DNA of 64,000 nt from Candidatus Poseidoniales archaeon (GCA_009887095.1 QXYC01000019.1:1-64000); one strand, 5' to 3'. Counted from the stretch's first letter, positions 15,888 to 25,421 are shown. Translations and numbers: made by a program. Notes: generated by a model from the letters alone, not told the origin.

Positions 15888-17036
15888 ATGGTCAACTTCC
15901 AACTTGATGAAATGCAGGAAATGCTCAAGGAACTTGCTCACGAGTTTGCAGTGGATGAAATCCGCCCTCATTCAGAACATTGGGATGCAACATCCACCTA
16001 CCCAAAGGAAACCATTCAAGCAGCCCATGAGATGGGTTTGCTCAACCTCCATATACCGGAAAAATACGGTGGACCGGGCCTCGGTTCAATGGAAGATGTC
16101 ATCGTGAATGAAGAACTCGCATGGGGCGACCCAGGCTTTGCCACAGCTGCCTATGCAACGGCGTTGGCATGCGCTCCGATCATTACGGGCGCTACGGATG
16201 AACAAAAGGACATCTGGCTCCGTAAGGTGGCTGAAGAAGGTGCGCTCGCATCGTATGCAGTCACAGAACCAGGTGCTGGCTCCGACCTTGCGGCTTGCAA
16301 GACCCATGCTGTGCGCGACGGTGATGATTATGTCATCAACGGTGCAAAAATGTGGATTACCGGTGCAGGCCATGCTGATTTCTTCTTTGTGCTTGCCAAA
16401 ACGGACATTGATGCAGGTTACAATGGCATGTCGGGCTTTATTGTCGAAAGCGATGCTGATGGCTTTAGCCTCGGAAAGAAAGAAACGAACATGGGGCAAC
16501 GATGCTCTGATACACGCTCAATGAACTTCGATGACGTCCGAGTCCCAGCGGAAAACCTCATCGGCGGTTCAGAATCTGGTGGCTGGATGAACGCCATGAA
16601 AGCCTTCGACATGTCAAGGCCAAACATAGCAGCACATGCAACAGGATTGGCGAGGGCTGCCTACGAACATGCCCTGCAGTACTCCGGAGAGCGAATGAGT
16701 TTCGGTAAACCTCTTCACAGGCACCAAGCCATCCAATTCATGCTCGCAGACATGAAGACGAAAATCGAAGCATCGAGAATGCTCACATGGAAATCCGCTG
16801 CTGAATCTGATGCGGGTCTTCGCAACACAGAATCAGCAGCCCACGCAAAGCGATTTGCTGCGGACACTGCAATGGAAGTTGCAACCGATGCCGTGCAGGT
16901 GTTTGGCGGCTATGGGTACTCCGAAGAATATCCAGTCGCTCGATTGATGAGAGCAGCAAAGGTGATGCAAATTTACGAGGGTTCTTCCCAAGTCCAGCGG
17001 ATGATCATCGGCCGTGAAATCACGAAAGACCTGTGA
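15888..17036 (+). CDS. Acyl-CoA dehydrogenase
   Basis: The 382-residue flavoprotein introduces a trans double bond into acyl-CoA. It shows SYAVTEPGAGSDLAACKT (FAD-binding signature 1), KMWITGAGHADFFFV, and the C-terminal signature QVFGGYGYSEEYPVARLMR. The catalytic glutamate is in IYEGSSQVQRMIIGR. The position of the glutamate fits short-chain, butyryl- or 2-methylbutyryl-type enzymes rather than isovaleryl-CoA dehydrogenase, where the base is elsewhere, but the substrate is not certain. The nearby E1 gene suggests a role in branched-chain amino acid breakdown. Confidence 0.92.
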   Translation: MVNFQLDEMQEMLKELAHEFAVDEIRPHSEHWDATSTYPKETIQAAHEMGLLNLHIPEKYGGPGLGSMEDVIVNEELAWGDPGFATAAYATALACAPIITGATDEQKDIWLRKVAEEGALASYAVTEPGAGSDLAACKTHAVRDGDDYVINGAKMWITGAGHADFFFVLAKTDIDAGYNGMSGFIVESDADGFSLGKKETNMGQRCSDTRSMNFDDVRVPAENLIGGSESGGWMNAMKAFDMSRPNIAAHATGLARAAYEHALQYSGERMSFGKPLHRHQAIQFMLADMKTKIEASRMLTWKSAAESDAGLRNTESAAHAKRFAADTAMEVATDAVQVFGGYGYSEEYPVARLMRAAKVMQIYEGSSQVQRMIIGREITKDL

Positions 17037-17037
17037 T

Positions 17038-17778
17038 TCAACGCCTGTTCTCCTCGGGTCGATTGTCCCATTCATCTTGTCTGGCTAGGTCCTCCATGTG
17101 CTGTTCATATGCATCCCATAGCCGCATTTCCTCAAGTTCTTCGTCGGTCAATGAAGGCGGTTCAGGTTGGGAGAACTCTTCTTCTGGTGGTTGTCCCGTT
17201 GGCGATTCTTGTGCGGTGTGACCGAAGTCAGAACCTCCAAACAGCGGTTCATTGCCTTCTTCGAAATCCATGAAAGGAGGATTGTGATCGATTCCGTCAT
17301 CAAACATGGAGTGATACACCACCATTTCATCCTGAAACACCATAATTTTCGCCAATTCATCTCGCGGGCACACAATAAACTGAGCCAAAAGGGGGATGGT
17401 CATCGCTGTGATGAGATCGTTGTGCAATGACAGGCACAAAGCGGCTACTTTGTCTCCAAAAGGCATGGTTGACGATTGTCGTGTGTTCAAACAAAGTTGA
17501 GCCGTGTAGCGATTCGTATGGACAACATCCCGGCGTCTCGCACCTCCAGTGACCACATACTGCCATCGCTGGTGTTGAAAGAGGGCTTCGTGTGGTGCAG
17601 GTCCACGCAAGCGTGCTTCAATCAAATACCAGCGGAGTGACTGTCCTTTGACTCGAATGCGAACCAAGGAGTTGCTCTTAAGGACAAATTCGGCCCAAGG
17701 GTTCGCCTCGACAATGCTTCTCACCAGCTCGAGTGAGCGCCGTTCTGGTGCCGTCAATTCCACTCCTTTCCCAGTCAT
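17038..17778 (-). CDS. Hypothetical protein with acidic, Pro-rich C terminus
   Basis: I do not recognise this 246-residue protein. The first 170 residues look like a folded alpha/beta domain with RIRVKGQSLRWYLIEARLRG and QYVVTGGARRRDVVHTNRY. From about residue 175 it becomes acidic and Pro/Glu-rich (SPTGQPPEEEFSQPEPP) and ends with a charged helix. There is no signal peptide. The ATG at 17778 is favoured: longer versions run into the divergent mocA-like gene. It converges with the acyl-CoA dehydrogenase with a one-base gap. A weak TATA-like AAATACA lies about 23 nt upstream on the minus strand. Confidence 0.65.
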   Translation of the reverse strand: MTGKGVELTAPERRSLELVRSIVEANPWAEFVLKSNSLVRIRVKGQSLRWYLIEARLRGPAPHEALFQHQRWQYVVTGGARRRDVVHTNRYTAQLCLNTRQSSTMPFGDKVAALCLSLHNDLITAMTIPLLAQFIVCPRDELAKIMVFQDEMVVYHSMFDDGIDHNPPFMDFEEGNEPLFGGSDFGHTAQESPTGQPPEEEFSQPEPPSLTDEELEEMRLWDAYEQHMEDLARQDEWDNRPEENRR

Positions 17779-17848
17779 GTGTGGGAAACCATTCAGTGTA
17801 TTTGAAGAACGAAGCAAACTAGAATGACCAGCGGCCAAAACGGACATT

Positions 17849-18439
17849 ATGGCCAGAGGTTGTCCAGCGCTCGTTTTGGCGGCAGGCGCGAGCAAACGCC
17901 TTGGTCATCCAAAGGCTTTGGTGGAAGTTGGGACGACAACATTGGTCGGTCTTGCAGTGAGGCGTCTCCTTGCGGCCGGATGTGAACCAGTTGTGGTTGT
18001 CACACGCCAATCGCTTCAATTCGATGTTATGACACAAGCTCTGAACGCAACAGTGATCGTCAATCCCGACCCCGAAGCAGGGCGGACAGGTTCTGTGCAA
18101 CGTGGTTTACTCGCACTTATGGGTGACAAAGGGCGCACGCCGCGAAAAGTCATCATCGCACCCGTGGACCGACCGGGTTGGTCGACAGAGCATGCCGTTC
18201 AATTGATGCAACACGAGGTGACGGCTAACCTCTCATGCGGCGGGAAAAAGGGCCACCCCCTGCTTCTTCATGACCCCGATATTGAACGAATTCTTGCAGC
18301 CAACCCTACGACGCCGTTGAGGGATCTCATTCGACCTCAGGCGTGTGATGTTAATGCCCCTCACCTCTCGCTCAACATCGACACTCCACATGATTTGGAA
18401 ATGTTGGCTGCAGTTCAACACGCTCTCCTTGATGGATGA
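17849..18439 (+). CDS. MobA/MocA-like nucleotidyltransferase
   Basis: This is a GT-A fold NTP transferase of 196 residues starting with the nucleotide-binding loop ALVLAAGASKRLGHPKALV. An acidic metal site in IIAPVDRPG and the late NIDTPHDLE complete the family pattern. MocA-type enzymes attach CMP (and MobA GMP) to molybdopterin to give the dinucleotide cofactor used by xanthine dehydrogenase-type enzymes. The next gene encodes an XdhC-like factor, which makes MocA (cytidylyl) the better reading. The probable client is the three-subunit molybdenum hydroxylase at 29293-33679, about 10 kb away. Confidence 0.8.
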   Translation: MARGCPALVLAAGASKRLGHPKALVEVGTTTLVGLAVRRLLAAGCEPVVVVTRQSLQFDVMTQALNATVIVNPDPEAGRTGSVQRGLLALMGDKGRTPRKVIIAPVDRPGWSTEHAVQLMQHEVTANLSCGGKKGHPLLLHDPDIERILAANPTTPLRDLIRPQACDVNAPHLSLNIDTPHDLEMLAAVQHALLDG

Positions 18440-18486
18440 TACGATTTGGGCGCAAATGGTATGTGTAAGCATCGAGAGGCAACACC

Positions 18487-19353
18487 ATGACAGCCGCTGT
18501 GCTTGCTTGGGCCTTGACCCAGCTCGAACACGGTGCGCGTGTCGTGCTTGCGAGCGTGGTTACAACCTCAGGAAGTGTACCGGGCAAGACCGGAGCGAGG
18601 CTTGCCATGCGCTCGGGTGATGAACACTGGGTCGGCACAGTTGGCGGTGCTGGCCTTGAAATGATGGTCCTTAACGAATGTAAATCGATGCTTGGACAAC
18701 ATGCTCGGCCTGCTGGAAAGGTGCTTACCTATGGGTTGAATAAAGGGGCGAAGGGCTATGAAGTGACAGCGTTGGATTCACTGTGTGGGGGTCGCGTGAC
18801 CCTCAGTTTGGAGGTTCTGATTCCGATGCCACATGTCTTGCTGATTGGAGGTGGCCATTGTGCACAGGCCATCGCACCCGCCCTTGATGCATTGGGATGG
18901 GACCATTCCATCCATGACACGAGGGCAGACTTTTGCGATGCTGTGACATTCCCGAATGCCAGGCATCATCTCCACATGGACGCATCAACATTTGTGAACA
19001 CACACGATGGTGATGAATTGTCGAAGTATTCAGATGTGCTTTTGCTTGGACATGATTGGTCAGAAGACCAACTCCGTTTGCTTGGAATGCTTTCCACGCT
19101 CCAATCAGAATCGGCTCGACTCGACGGTCAGGATGGCCCAAGAATCGGGGTTATTGGCAGCCGCTCGAAGTGGCAAGCATTCGAGAAGGCAGCACTTCAA
19201 GAGGGTATTTCTCAAGACATGCTCGACCAGGTCACCTGCCCGATTGGCATTCCAATCGGTGCAGAATCGCCGGAAGAAATCGCTGTGGCGGTCGTTGCTC
19301 AAATTATGGCTGCCCACAAAGGCGTGAACCCAACTGAACCGTCTTGGCGGTAA
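18487..19353 (+). CDS. XdhC-family molybdenum hydroxylase maturation factor
   Basis: The protein has an N-terminal XdhC/CoxI domain with VVTTSGSVPGKTGARLAM and GTVGGAGLE, then a Rossmann domain with VLLIGGGHCAQAIAPALDAL. It ends with IGVIGSRSKWQAF and CPIGIPIGAESPEEIAVAV, which are conserved in XdhC. In bacteria XdhC binds and sulphurates the molybdenum cofactor and hands it to the large subunit of xanthine dehydrogenase-type enzymes. It follows the MocA-like gene by 47 nt. Length 288 is normal. The client enzyme is inferred to be at 29892-32705. Confidence 0.88.
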   Translation: MTAAVLAWALTQLEHGARVVLASVVTTSGSVPGKTGARLAMRSGDEHWVGTVGGAGLEMMVLNECKSMLGQHARPAGKVLTYGLNKGAKGYEVTALDSLCGGRVTLSLEVLIPMPHVLLIGGGHCAQAIAPALDALGWDHSIHDTRADFCDAVTFPNARHHLHMDASTFVNTHDGDELSKYSDVLLLGHDWSEDQLRLLGMLSTLQSESARLDGQDGPRIGVIGSRSKWQAFEKAALQEGISQDMLDQVTCPIGIPIGAESPEEIAVAVVAQIMAAHKGVNPTEPSWR

Positions 19354-19362
19354 GATGCGCCA

Positions 19363-19905
19363 TCAATTTTGGAACACACGTGTTCTGAAATGCTTGAGTT
19401 CTTCGATGGATTCTAAGATATCGTCGAGGGCCAAGTGTGCCCCTTTCTTCTCGTACCTTTCCACATGAGGGTACCATCGTCGAGCGAGTTCTTTGACAGT
19501 GGAGACATCGATCATGCGATAATGGAGGTAGTCGACAAGATTTGGCATTTCCTTTTCCATGAACTTTTTATCGTTCCAAACACTGTTTCCACACAACGGT
19601 GCCTTGCCTTTAGGGACCCACTTTTTCAGAAATTCCAAAGTTTGGGCTTCCGCTTCTGCCACAGAGACGCTTTCGTGTTTCACTCGTTCAACGAGACCAC
19701 TTGCTGTATGGTGGCTCGTGTTCCATTCATCCATGTTGTTCAACAACTCATCAGAAACATGAACGGCGAGGTTTGGGCCCTGTGCGAGGATGTTCAACTC
19801 TCCATCTGTGACCACTGTGGCAATCTCAATAATGGATTCCTTCGTGATGTCAAGACCTGTCATCTCAAGGTCAATCCATACCAATCGCTCATCTGCTCCG
19901 GTCAT
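19363..19905 (-). CDS. orn: Oligoribonuclease (DEDDh 3'-5' exoribonuclease)
   Basis: Orn degrades short RNA oligonucleotides to mononucleotides. All DEDDh elements are visible: Asp and Glu in [10 protein letters not shown], Asp in [17 protein letters not shown], and His and Asp in [16 protein letters not shown]. The family-specific [18 protein letters not shown] is also present. At 180 residues it matches the bacterial and eukaryal enzyme closely. Orn is uncommon in Archaea, so horizontal origin is likely. The gene converges with xdhC and is divergent from the subtilase at 20028. Confidence 0.93.
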   Translation of the reverse strand: MTGADERLVWIDLEMTGLDITKESIIEIATVVTDGELNILAQGPNLAVHVSDELLNNMDEWNTSHHTASGLVERVKHESVSVAEAEAQTLEFLKKWVPKGKAPLCGNSVWNDKKFMEKEMPNLVDYLHYRMIDVSTVKELARRWYPHVERYEKKGAHLALDDILESIEELKHFRTRVFQN

Positions 19906-19921
19906 GCCTCTAGCACAGAGA

Positions 19922-19940
19922 GCCGGTTTTTCAAACCGGC
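19922..19940 (+). repeat. Perfect 8-bp inverted repeat in the orn/subtilase spacer
   Basis: GCCGGTTT and AAACCGGC flank a three-base centre. A second ACCGGC occurs shortly after, within 19956-19963. The repeat lies 17 bp from the orn start and about 90 bp from the subtilase start, in a divergent intergenic region. It could be an operator or the base of a leader hairpin. Confidence 0.45.
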
Positions 19941-20011
19941 GTAGGGTTCATTTGCAACCGGCCGGGACGCTACGGCATGGCAGATGCGATGGATGCGATT
20001 TTCATTGTTGA

Positions 20012-20019
20012 GGAGGTGA
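20012..20019 (+). promoter_or_regulatory. Strong Shine-Dalgarno that fixes the subtilase start
   Basis: GGAGGTGA lies eight bases before the ATG at 20028. It supports that start over the upstream ATG at 19977, whose extra 17 residues do not look like a signal peptide. Confidence 0.65.
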
Positions 20020-20027
20020 CCGATCGT

Positions 20028-21341
20028 ATGACACGGAAACAACTGATTGCGGTCCTCCTCGTTACGCTTCTCGTGGTGTCAATTGTGGCAGGTTTGTCCT
20101 TCTTTAGCTCCGATTCATCTGAAACAAAGAGCAGTGCCGTCTTTGGTGGCGAAGATGGCTGGCGGGCCCATTCTGTCGTCGCTCCAATCGATACTGGAAT
20201 CAATGTCTATCATGATCATTTTCGAACCAATGAGACCTATCCTCAGTGGTTATTGGATGGTTTGGGCGTCAACAAAGTCTGCGATTTAACCTTTGAAGGC
20301 AGTTGGCAGGAACGCTATGACTCAGACAAGGAGGCATGTTGGGACACCCTCACAGCCAGCGATATTGTCTATTTCCCTGGGACCAAAATCATTGGCAGTT
20401 CTCCTGACGGGGGAAGTGATATTCTGATTCTTGATGACCCATCTGATGGCCACGGTTCAGCCGTTACAGGTGCGGTTTTAGACGCAAACCCGAACGCCGT
20501 GATTTACTTCGTTGAAGGCTTTTCGAGCGAGGCAGTGCAATCCGCTGCTGACCAACCTCTTGTTGACGTCATTACGACTTCATTTGGCGCGCCGGGGTCA
20601 CTCCCAGTTCCTGGGATTGAGCGAGCGACTGAGTCGGCGGTCATCGAATTCGGAAAAATACACACGGGTGCAGCAGACAACAGTCCATCGCCTGCAGTGC
20701 AAGATGCTACAGCCGGGCCTCCATGGTCCATTGGTATTGCAGGTTATGCAGAAGAAGGCGATGATCAGAAAGAAATCATGTCGGGTTCTTACCCTGATAT
20801 TTCAGCAGATTGGACCCAAGTGTTGCCAAACCACGATGACATCGATGGCTATCATGAAACTTCAGGAACTTCGTTTGCAACACCTCGGACGGCAGGTATT
20901 CTGTCCTTTGTTCTCGAGTCCTTGCGAGATGAATTCCAAGATCCTTCTTCGGGAGCCTCCCCCACGTCCCGTTCTAAGCAACTTGTCAACGGCACACAGG
21001 CTGATGGGACTTCCTTTTCGGTTGATAATGCACAAATTCGCGAAGCGCTCAACCTTTCTGCATGGTACCCTGACCTCGGCTGGGACCCAACTTCAGGGAC
21101 CATGCCCATTTCTCCCGTAGCACCTTGCACACAAACGGGTTGGGGCCTCGTTAACCTCTCAAACATTCAACCGATTATCAAACATCTAAACGGTACAGAA
21201 TCACTGGGTGAACGCCCTGGTGATGTCGTGGCTTGCATGGACTTGAATCAAGCAGCGAGAGAAGCCTACTGGGGTGCATACCCCTCCTCACCGACACCAA
21301 TCACGGTTGCTGGCGATGAAGGCGTCAGAACCCGTGACTGA
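20028..21341 (+). CDS. Secreted or membrane-anchored subtilisin-like serine protease (S8)
   Basis: The protein of 437 residues begins MTRKQLIAVLLVTLLVVSIV, a signal peptide or N-terminal anchor. The catalytic triad is visible: Asp55 in APIDTGINVYHDHFR, His142 in SDGHGSAVTGAV and Ser282 in ETSGTSFATPRTAG. The probable oxyanion Asn is in TGAADNSPSP. There is no obvious propeptide before the catalytic Asp. It ends without a membrane anchor. It abuts the convergent giant membrane-protein gene with no gap, and a second S8 protease lies beyond that. Extracellular protein digestion is the likely role; processing of surface proteins is an alternative. Confidence 0.88.
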   Translation: MTRKQLIAVLLVTLLVVSIVAGLSFFSSDSSETKSSAVFGGEDGWRAHSVVAPIDTGINVYHDHFRTNETYPQWLLDGLGVNKVCDLTFEGSWQERYDSDKEACWDTLTASDIVYFPGTKIIGSSPDGGSDILILDDPSDGHGSAVTGAVLDANPNAVIYFVEGFSSEAVQSAADQPLVDVITTSFGAPGSLPVPGIERATESAVIEFGKIHTGAADNSPSPAVQDATAGPPWSIGIAGYAEEGDDQKEIMSGSYPDISADWTQVLPNHDDIDGYHETSGTSFATPRTAGILSFVLESLRDEFQDPSSGASPTSRSKQLVNGTQADGTSFSVDNAQIREALNLSAWYPDLGWDPTSGTMPISPVAPCTQTGWGLVNLSNIQPIIKHLNGTESLGERPGDVVACMDLNQAAREAYWGAYPSSPTPITVAGDEGVRTRD

Positions 21342-24300
21342 TCAATTGGCTTCAAAGTTGAGCATGATTTCGCCGCGTGGCCCAAATGAAACAACTGGCT
21401 TGAACCCTTCATGAGGCGTCATATCAATTGATGTCATGATGTTTTCAAACATGTTCGGAGGGAGTTCAATCTCAAATCCGTGGCGTGTCTTCACACGTGA
21501 ACTTGGCATGGATAACACAGGTGCTGGAATCGCAAGTGCAGGCGCAGCAACTGGGCTGGCATTCGCCGTGGTTTTTGGTGTGGCCTTTGGAGTTGCTTTT
21601 TGTGCGACAACAGGCTGTTCATCCACTTCGATGGCTTCATTCTCTTCTGCTTTGTCATCTGCGGCAGGTTGCGCTTGAGCTTCGACTGATGCTTGCATGT
21701 GTCCTTCCTCATAGAGTTGATTCGAATCGCCCAGCAAATTACCACTCATGAAAATCCAACCGATGGTGACGATTGCTCCGAGCATGAATCCAATGTTTTG
21801 CATGATGCCTTCCGGGTCAAGCGTCAGTGCGGTGATGAAGGTGCACACAATTGAGCCGTAGCCACCGACCACACGGCGCCAGCGTGCTTCGAAATCCGGA
21901 CTGTAGCCTTGGATGCCGACGCCGATCAGGACAAGGGTCGTGAGGGCGAAGGCGAGGGTGTCCAACCCTGAGTTATTGAAGACCATGAAAATTCCAATGA
22001 TGGTTGTGGCCACACCCATCAGGCCAATTTGGTCGAGGAATTCGAAGAACGATTCATCGCTCTCCCAATCGAATCCAGGGTAGTCATAGACGACATCGTT
22101 CTTGATCGAGGCCACGGTCAAACCAATTCCTTCAACCAATAGCAGCAATCCGACCGCAGTGAAATGAAACTCATCTGAGATTTCTGCTTGCACCATCATG
22201 TTATAGAGCGCAATGCTGTGAGCCAGCGGGGCCAAGTAGATCATTTTGTAAAGCCCGCCAACCAAAATTTTACGGGTCAGCATGATTGCACCAATCATGG
22301 TGCCAATTCCCCAGAGAACAGTAAATGCACCTGCCAATCCGAGGTAACCAACCAACTCGAACTGGTCGTTGAGTTCTGCTTGTGCTTCTTCAGTTGAGGG
22401 GTTTTTCAACATCATTGAATCTGCTTCAGAAGTCTTTTTCTCGGTATTGGAATACAAGAAGCCGTTTTCATGCAACGCCGACCATGCCATTGCAGTGATA
22501 CCAGTGATGAGGGCGCTGTATGAGAACATGTCAAGCGGATCCATGCTGTTGGGGAGTGCACTCAAAGCAAGCAACAACGAGAAGAATTGCGCCAAACCGA
22601 GCAGAGGTAAATACTGGACTTGGCCATTCGCCCAGGAGTTAAACATCAAGCCAATCGTGAACACGAGCGGCATCCATTGGAACCAGTCAAGGTCTGGGAA
22701 CGCAGCAATTAATCCAACAGCCAGCCACACCCAGGCGCCAATCCAAGGAAGGGGTTTGGTCCCCAATGGGTGGTCCTTTCGTAGTTGGGCAGCCAGGACA
22801 TACCCCATCTGAGCGATGATTAAGACGCCGCTGATGCGGGACAAACCGAACGCCCATGAACGCTCGGCTAAGTTCTCAATTCCAAAGACTTGAACGGCTT
22901 TCCATCCGAGGCCCTGGAACTCAAGCCAGATGTTTTGTGTGAAAATGAAGGCTAACGGGGCGACCATCAACGGAAGACTGTGTCGATAACGCACCGATTG
23001 GAAGGTCGCTAGGCCAATGATCGGGAGGAGCAACAATCCACCCGAGGAATCGAGGCATGCCAATGCCACAAGTCCCATCATGGCGGCAGCATCGGCCTGT
23101 GGAGAAATACCTGCTTTGTCGATGCCTCGCTTGCCAATCGCCCATGCAACAACGAGCGGTGCAGCAACGAGCAGTGCATCGAGAAGAAGGGCTGCTGGCA
23201 GCAAGAACTTGTCCTCATACCCGGCCATATCGCCTAATTCAGAGCGTAATGCATTGATGAATAAGGCTGGGCCGAGGCCCATTCCAAACAAGACCCACAC
23301 CGCTGTTGAACGTGCTCGTGATGTGATTGTTTCAAGGCCAAGAATCTCCCAAACCAAGAGGCCAATTGGTACGGAAAGCAAGAGAATGCCGATGGGCTTT
23401 GTTACAAAATTCTCAATCTGATCATCCGAAGTGATGCCATTTGCGATAAAAATCCCTGCTGTCATCATGATGAACGGTATGATCAACGAACTTCGACCGA
23501 GTGCGCTCCACGAATGCTTTGCTGTCCATTCATCGGCTTCCAATGAGGTGGGCTCGCTCTTTTGCCAGGTGTTTGTCGCTGGATCGTATCGTGGGGCGCC
23601 ACTTACTGCGCTTCCAGCCCATCCAAGGATCATGCCAACATCGAATTCTTTTTTGTGGCCAGAGCGAAGAATGACGTATGAGAGAAGGCCGATGGCAAAG
23701 ACTTGCAATCTGTATCCACCAAGTTCGCTGGAGAAAAAGTCGGGTACATCCAATCTACCAGTAATTACAAGCGCCATCATCACGACGTTTGCGAGCAACG
23801 CAGCAAGGGTTGCCTTCCACCTTTCAGCGAGTTCAGCGCCTTCTCCAATCTCGTCAAAACCCCGTCGAGCGAGGTACAGGAGGTAGGTCACGAACACCCA
23901 AGGCATGTACCATTCCTCTGCGAATAAAACGGCTCGAGACAAGGCGACAGCACCAATCACAAGCATGTGAACTTGAATGTCAATCTTTGACGCCCGCAGC
24001 GCAAATTCAGAAACGGTAACGAGGGCGATTGGTATGATGAGGTGAAGGCCAATGGTGCCGTAGGTGTCAACTTGGCTGACATCGTTGACTTGGGCGATGA
24101 AATCAACCAAAATGAACGAAGAAGCCGTCATTGCAAGTGTTGAATTCGCAACCCATCGTCGAGTTACCTTCGAAATCAAAAGCAAGTATGGGAGGATGGC
24201 CACCGTGATCAACCAAGGAAGGGTGGATTCATCTGTCGGAATGACCATCAACGCAAACGCAAGGCCAATTGGAATCCATGGGAGGCGTTGCTGCAGCATT

Positions 24301-25391
24301 GCAGGGAAGTAAAACACCAACACAGCGACCCAAAGCATGACTGTGAGGGAGAAGTAGCCGCCGAGTCCACCCAAGGTTTCTGTCGTGAGGGGGCCAAGCA
24401 CAAGATTGAGTTCGCTGCTTCTCGCATAGAGCATGGCAAGGATGATTTCCCCTATGAGGACGAGGGAAGCTCGTTGCATAATATCGGAGCGAAGCTCCTC
24501 TTTTGAGGCATAGTACCCTTGAATGGCAATGATGAACACAAGCAAAGAAAGGGCCCCACCAGACTGTTCAGGGCTGACCTCGTGGGCGGCCTCAAACAGG
24601 AACGGGGCAATGCCTGATGCGATGACAACGACGATCATATTGATTGAATTGTTTGACTTTAGGGCCATCTGCATTCCAGCGATGCTGAGTACAATGGTGG
24701 AGATTCCTATCCCATAACTGACGACACCGTCCGACCAGTTGAGCCAGATGTTCATCCCTGCAGCGATCAACACAATCATTGGGGCGTAGGATGCAACTGC
24801 CCAACCGAATTTGGTCTCGCCCTTGAAACGATGAAGAAGTGCGTATTGAGCCGCCATCATGCCAAGCATGGCTATTGTTTGGACGTAGATTCCATTCTCG
24901 TTAGGCGCCCATTCCCCGGCGCCAGCACTGTTTCCGAAGAAATCGCCACCTTCGAATAAGCCGATGACAAACCGAGCACCCCATACCACGCCAACAGTTG
25001 CGAAAAAGAAACCAACGCCAAGCATGTAATCTTGCACGTCCCTCAATTGGTGGTCATTACCACGGCTTTGGACTTCAATCCACCCAATGGCCAGTCCGGC
25101 TGAAAGCAAACCACCGAAGGCGAGAACGGCGAAATCGGCGTTTGTTGCCGAATCGTCGAACGCGATGCCGATGATGCTGATCCATATCGCACCGATGGCA
25201 ATGGCGAGCATGATCAATTGTGAGAAGCGAACAAGCGAACGCTCGCTTTCATCAATGCGAACACCGGGTGCCGCCACTGTCATTGGCCGAACGGTTGCTT
25301 GACCATTTGCCAACAGTGATGTGCCGGAGTTTACGGTGTTTTGAATGACGCTCGTTTGAACTGCGGGTGGTTTTCTACGTGGTGCTGCCAT
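21342..25391 (-). CDS. Giant polytopic membrane protein, 1349 aa, with soluble C-terminal domain
   Basis: The first 60 residues are polar. Then come roughly 30 or more hydrophobic segments, such as LIMLAIAIGAIWISIIGIAF, repeated up to about residue 1230 with short loops. The architecture recalls the DUF2339 class of very large membrane proteins, but I cannot assign it. A linker rich in Ala, Pro, Thr and Lys (ATPKATPKTTANASP) leads to a final 55-residue module with HGFEIELPPNMFENIMTS and FGPRGEIMLNFEAN. No transport motif or catalytic site stands out. The start at 25391 is backed by a TATA-like box 26 nt upstream. Confidence 0.8.
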   Translation of the reverse strand: MAAPRRKPPAVQTSVIQNTVNSGTSLLANGQATVRPMTVAAPGVRIDESERSLVRFSQLIMLAIAIGAIWISIIGIAFDDSATNADFAVLAFGGLLSAGLAIGWIEVQSRGNDHQLRDVQDYMLGVGFFFATVGVVWGARFVIGLFEGGDFFGNSAGAGEWAPNENGIYVQTIAMLGMMAAQYALLHRFKGETKFGWAVASYAPMIVLIAAGMNIWLNWSDGVVSYGIGISTIVLSIAGMQMALKSNNSINMIVVVIASGIAPFLFEAAHEVSPEQSGGALSLLVFIIAIQGYYASKEELRSDIMQRASLVLIGEIILAMLYARSSELNLVLGPLTTETLGGLGGYFSLTVMLWVAVLVFYFPAMLQQRLPWIPIGLAFALMVIPTDESTLPWLITVAILPYLLLISKVTRRWVANSTLAMTASSFILVDFIAQVNDVSQVDTYGTIGLHLIIPIALVTVSEFALRASKIDIQVHMLVIGAVALSRAVLFAEEWYMPWVFVTYLLYLARRGFDEIGEGAELAERWKATLAALLANVVMMALVITGRLDVPDFFSSELGGYRLQVFAIGLLSYVILRSGHKKEFDVGMILGWAGSAVSGAPRYDPATNTWQKSEPTSLEADEWTAKHSWSALGRSSLIIPFIMMTAGIFIANGITSDDQIENFVTKPIGILLLSVPIGLLVWEILGLETITSRARSTAVWVLFGMGLGPALFINALRSELGDMAGYEDKFLLPAALLLDALLVAAPLVVAWAIGKRGIDKAGISPQADAAAMMGLVALACLDSSGGLLLLPIIGLATFQSVRYRHSLPLMVAPLAFIFTQNIWLEFQGLGWKAVQVFGIENLAERSWAFGLSRISGVLIIAQMGYVLAAQLRKDHPLGTKPLPWIGAWVWLAVGLIAAFPDLDWFQWMPLVFTIGLMFNSWANGQVQYLPLLGLAQFFSLLLALSALPNSMDPLDMFSYSALITGITAMAWSALHENGFLYSNTEKKTSEADSMMLKNPSTEEAQAELNDQFELVGYLGLAGAFTVLWGIGTMIGAIMLTRKILVGGLYKMIYLAPLAHSIALYNMMVQAEISDEFHFTAVGLLLLVEGIGLTVASIKNDVVYDYPGFDWESDESFFEFLDQIGLMGVATTIIGIFMVFNNSGLDTLAFALTTLVLIGVGIQGYSPDFEARWRRVVGGYGSIVCTFITALTLDPEGIMQNIGFMLGAIVTIGWIFMSGNLLGDSNQLYEEGHMQASVEAQAQPAADDKAEENEAIEVDEQPVVAQKATPKATPKTTANASPVAAPALAIPAPVLSMPSSRVKTRHGFEIELPPNMFENIMTSIDMTPHEGFKPVVSFGPRGEIMLNFEAN

Positions 25392-25413
25392 GAAAATATA
25401 TCCTCTGTTTGGG

Positions 25414-25421
25414 CATAAAAG
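25414..25421 (-). promoter_or_regulatory. TATA box of the giant membrane-protein gene
   Basis: The minus strand reads CTTTTATG, centred about 26 nt before the ATG at 25391. The surrounding 25392-25510 stretch is the most AT-rich spacer in this part of the window. Confidence 0.5.
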
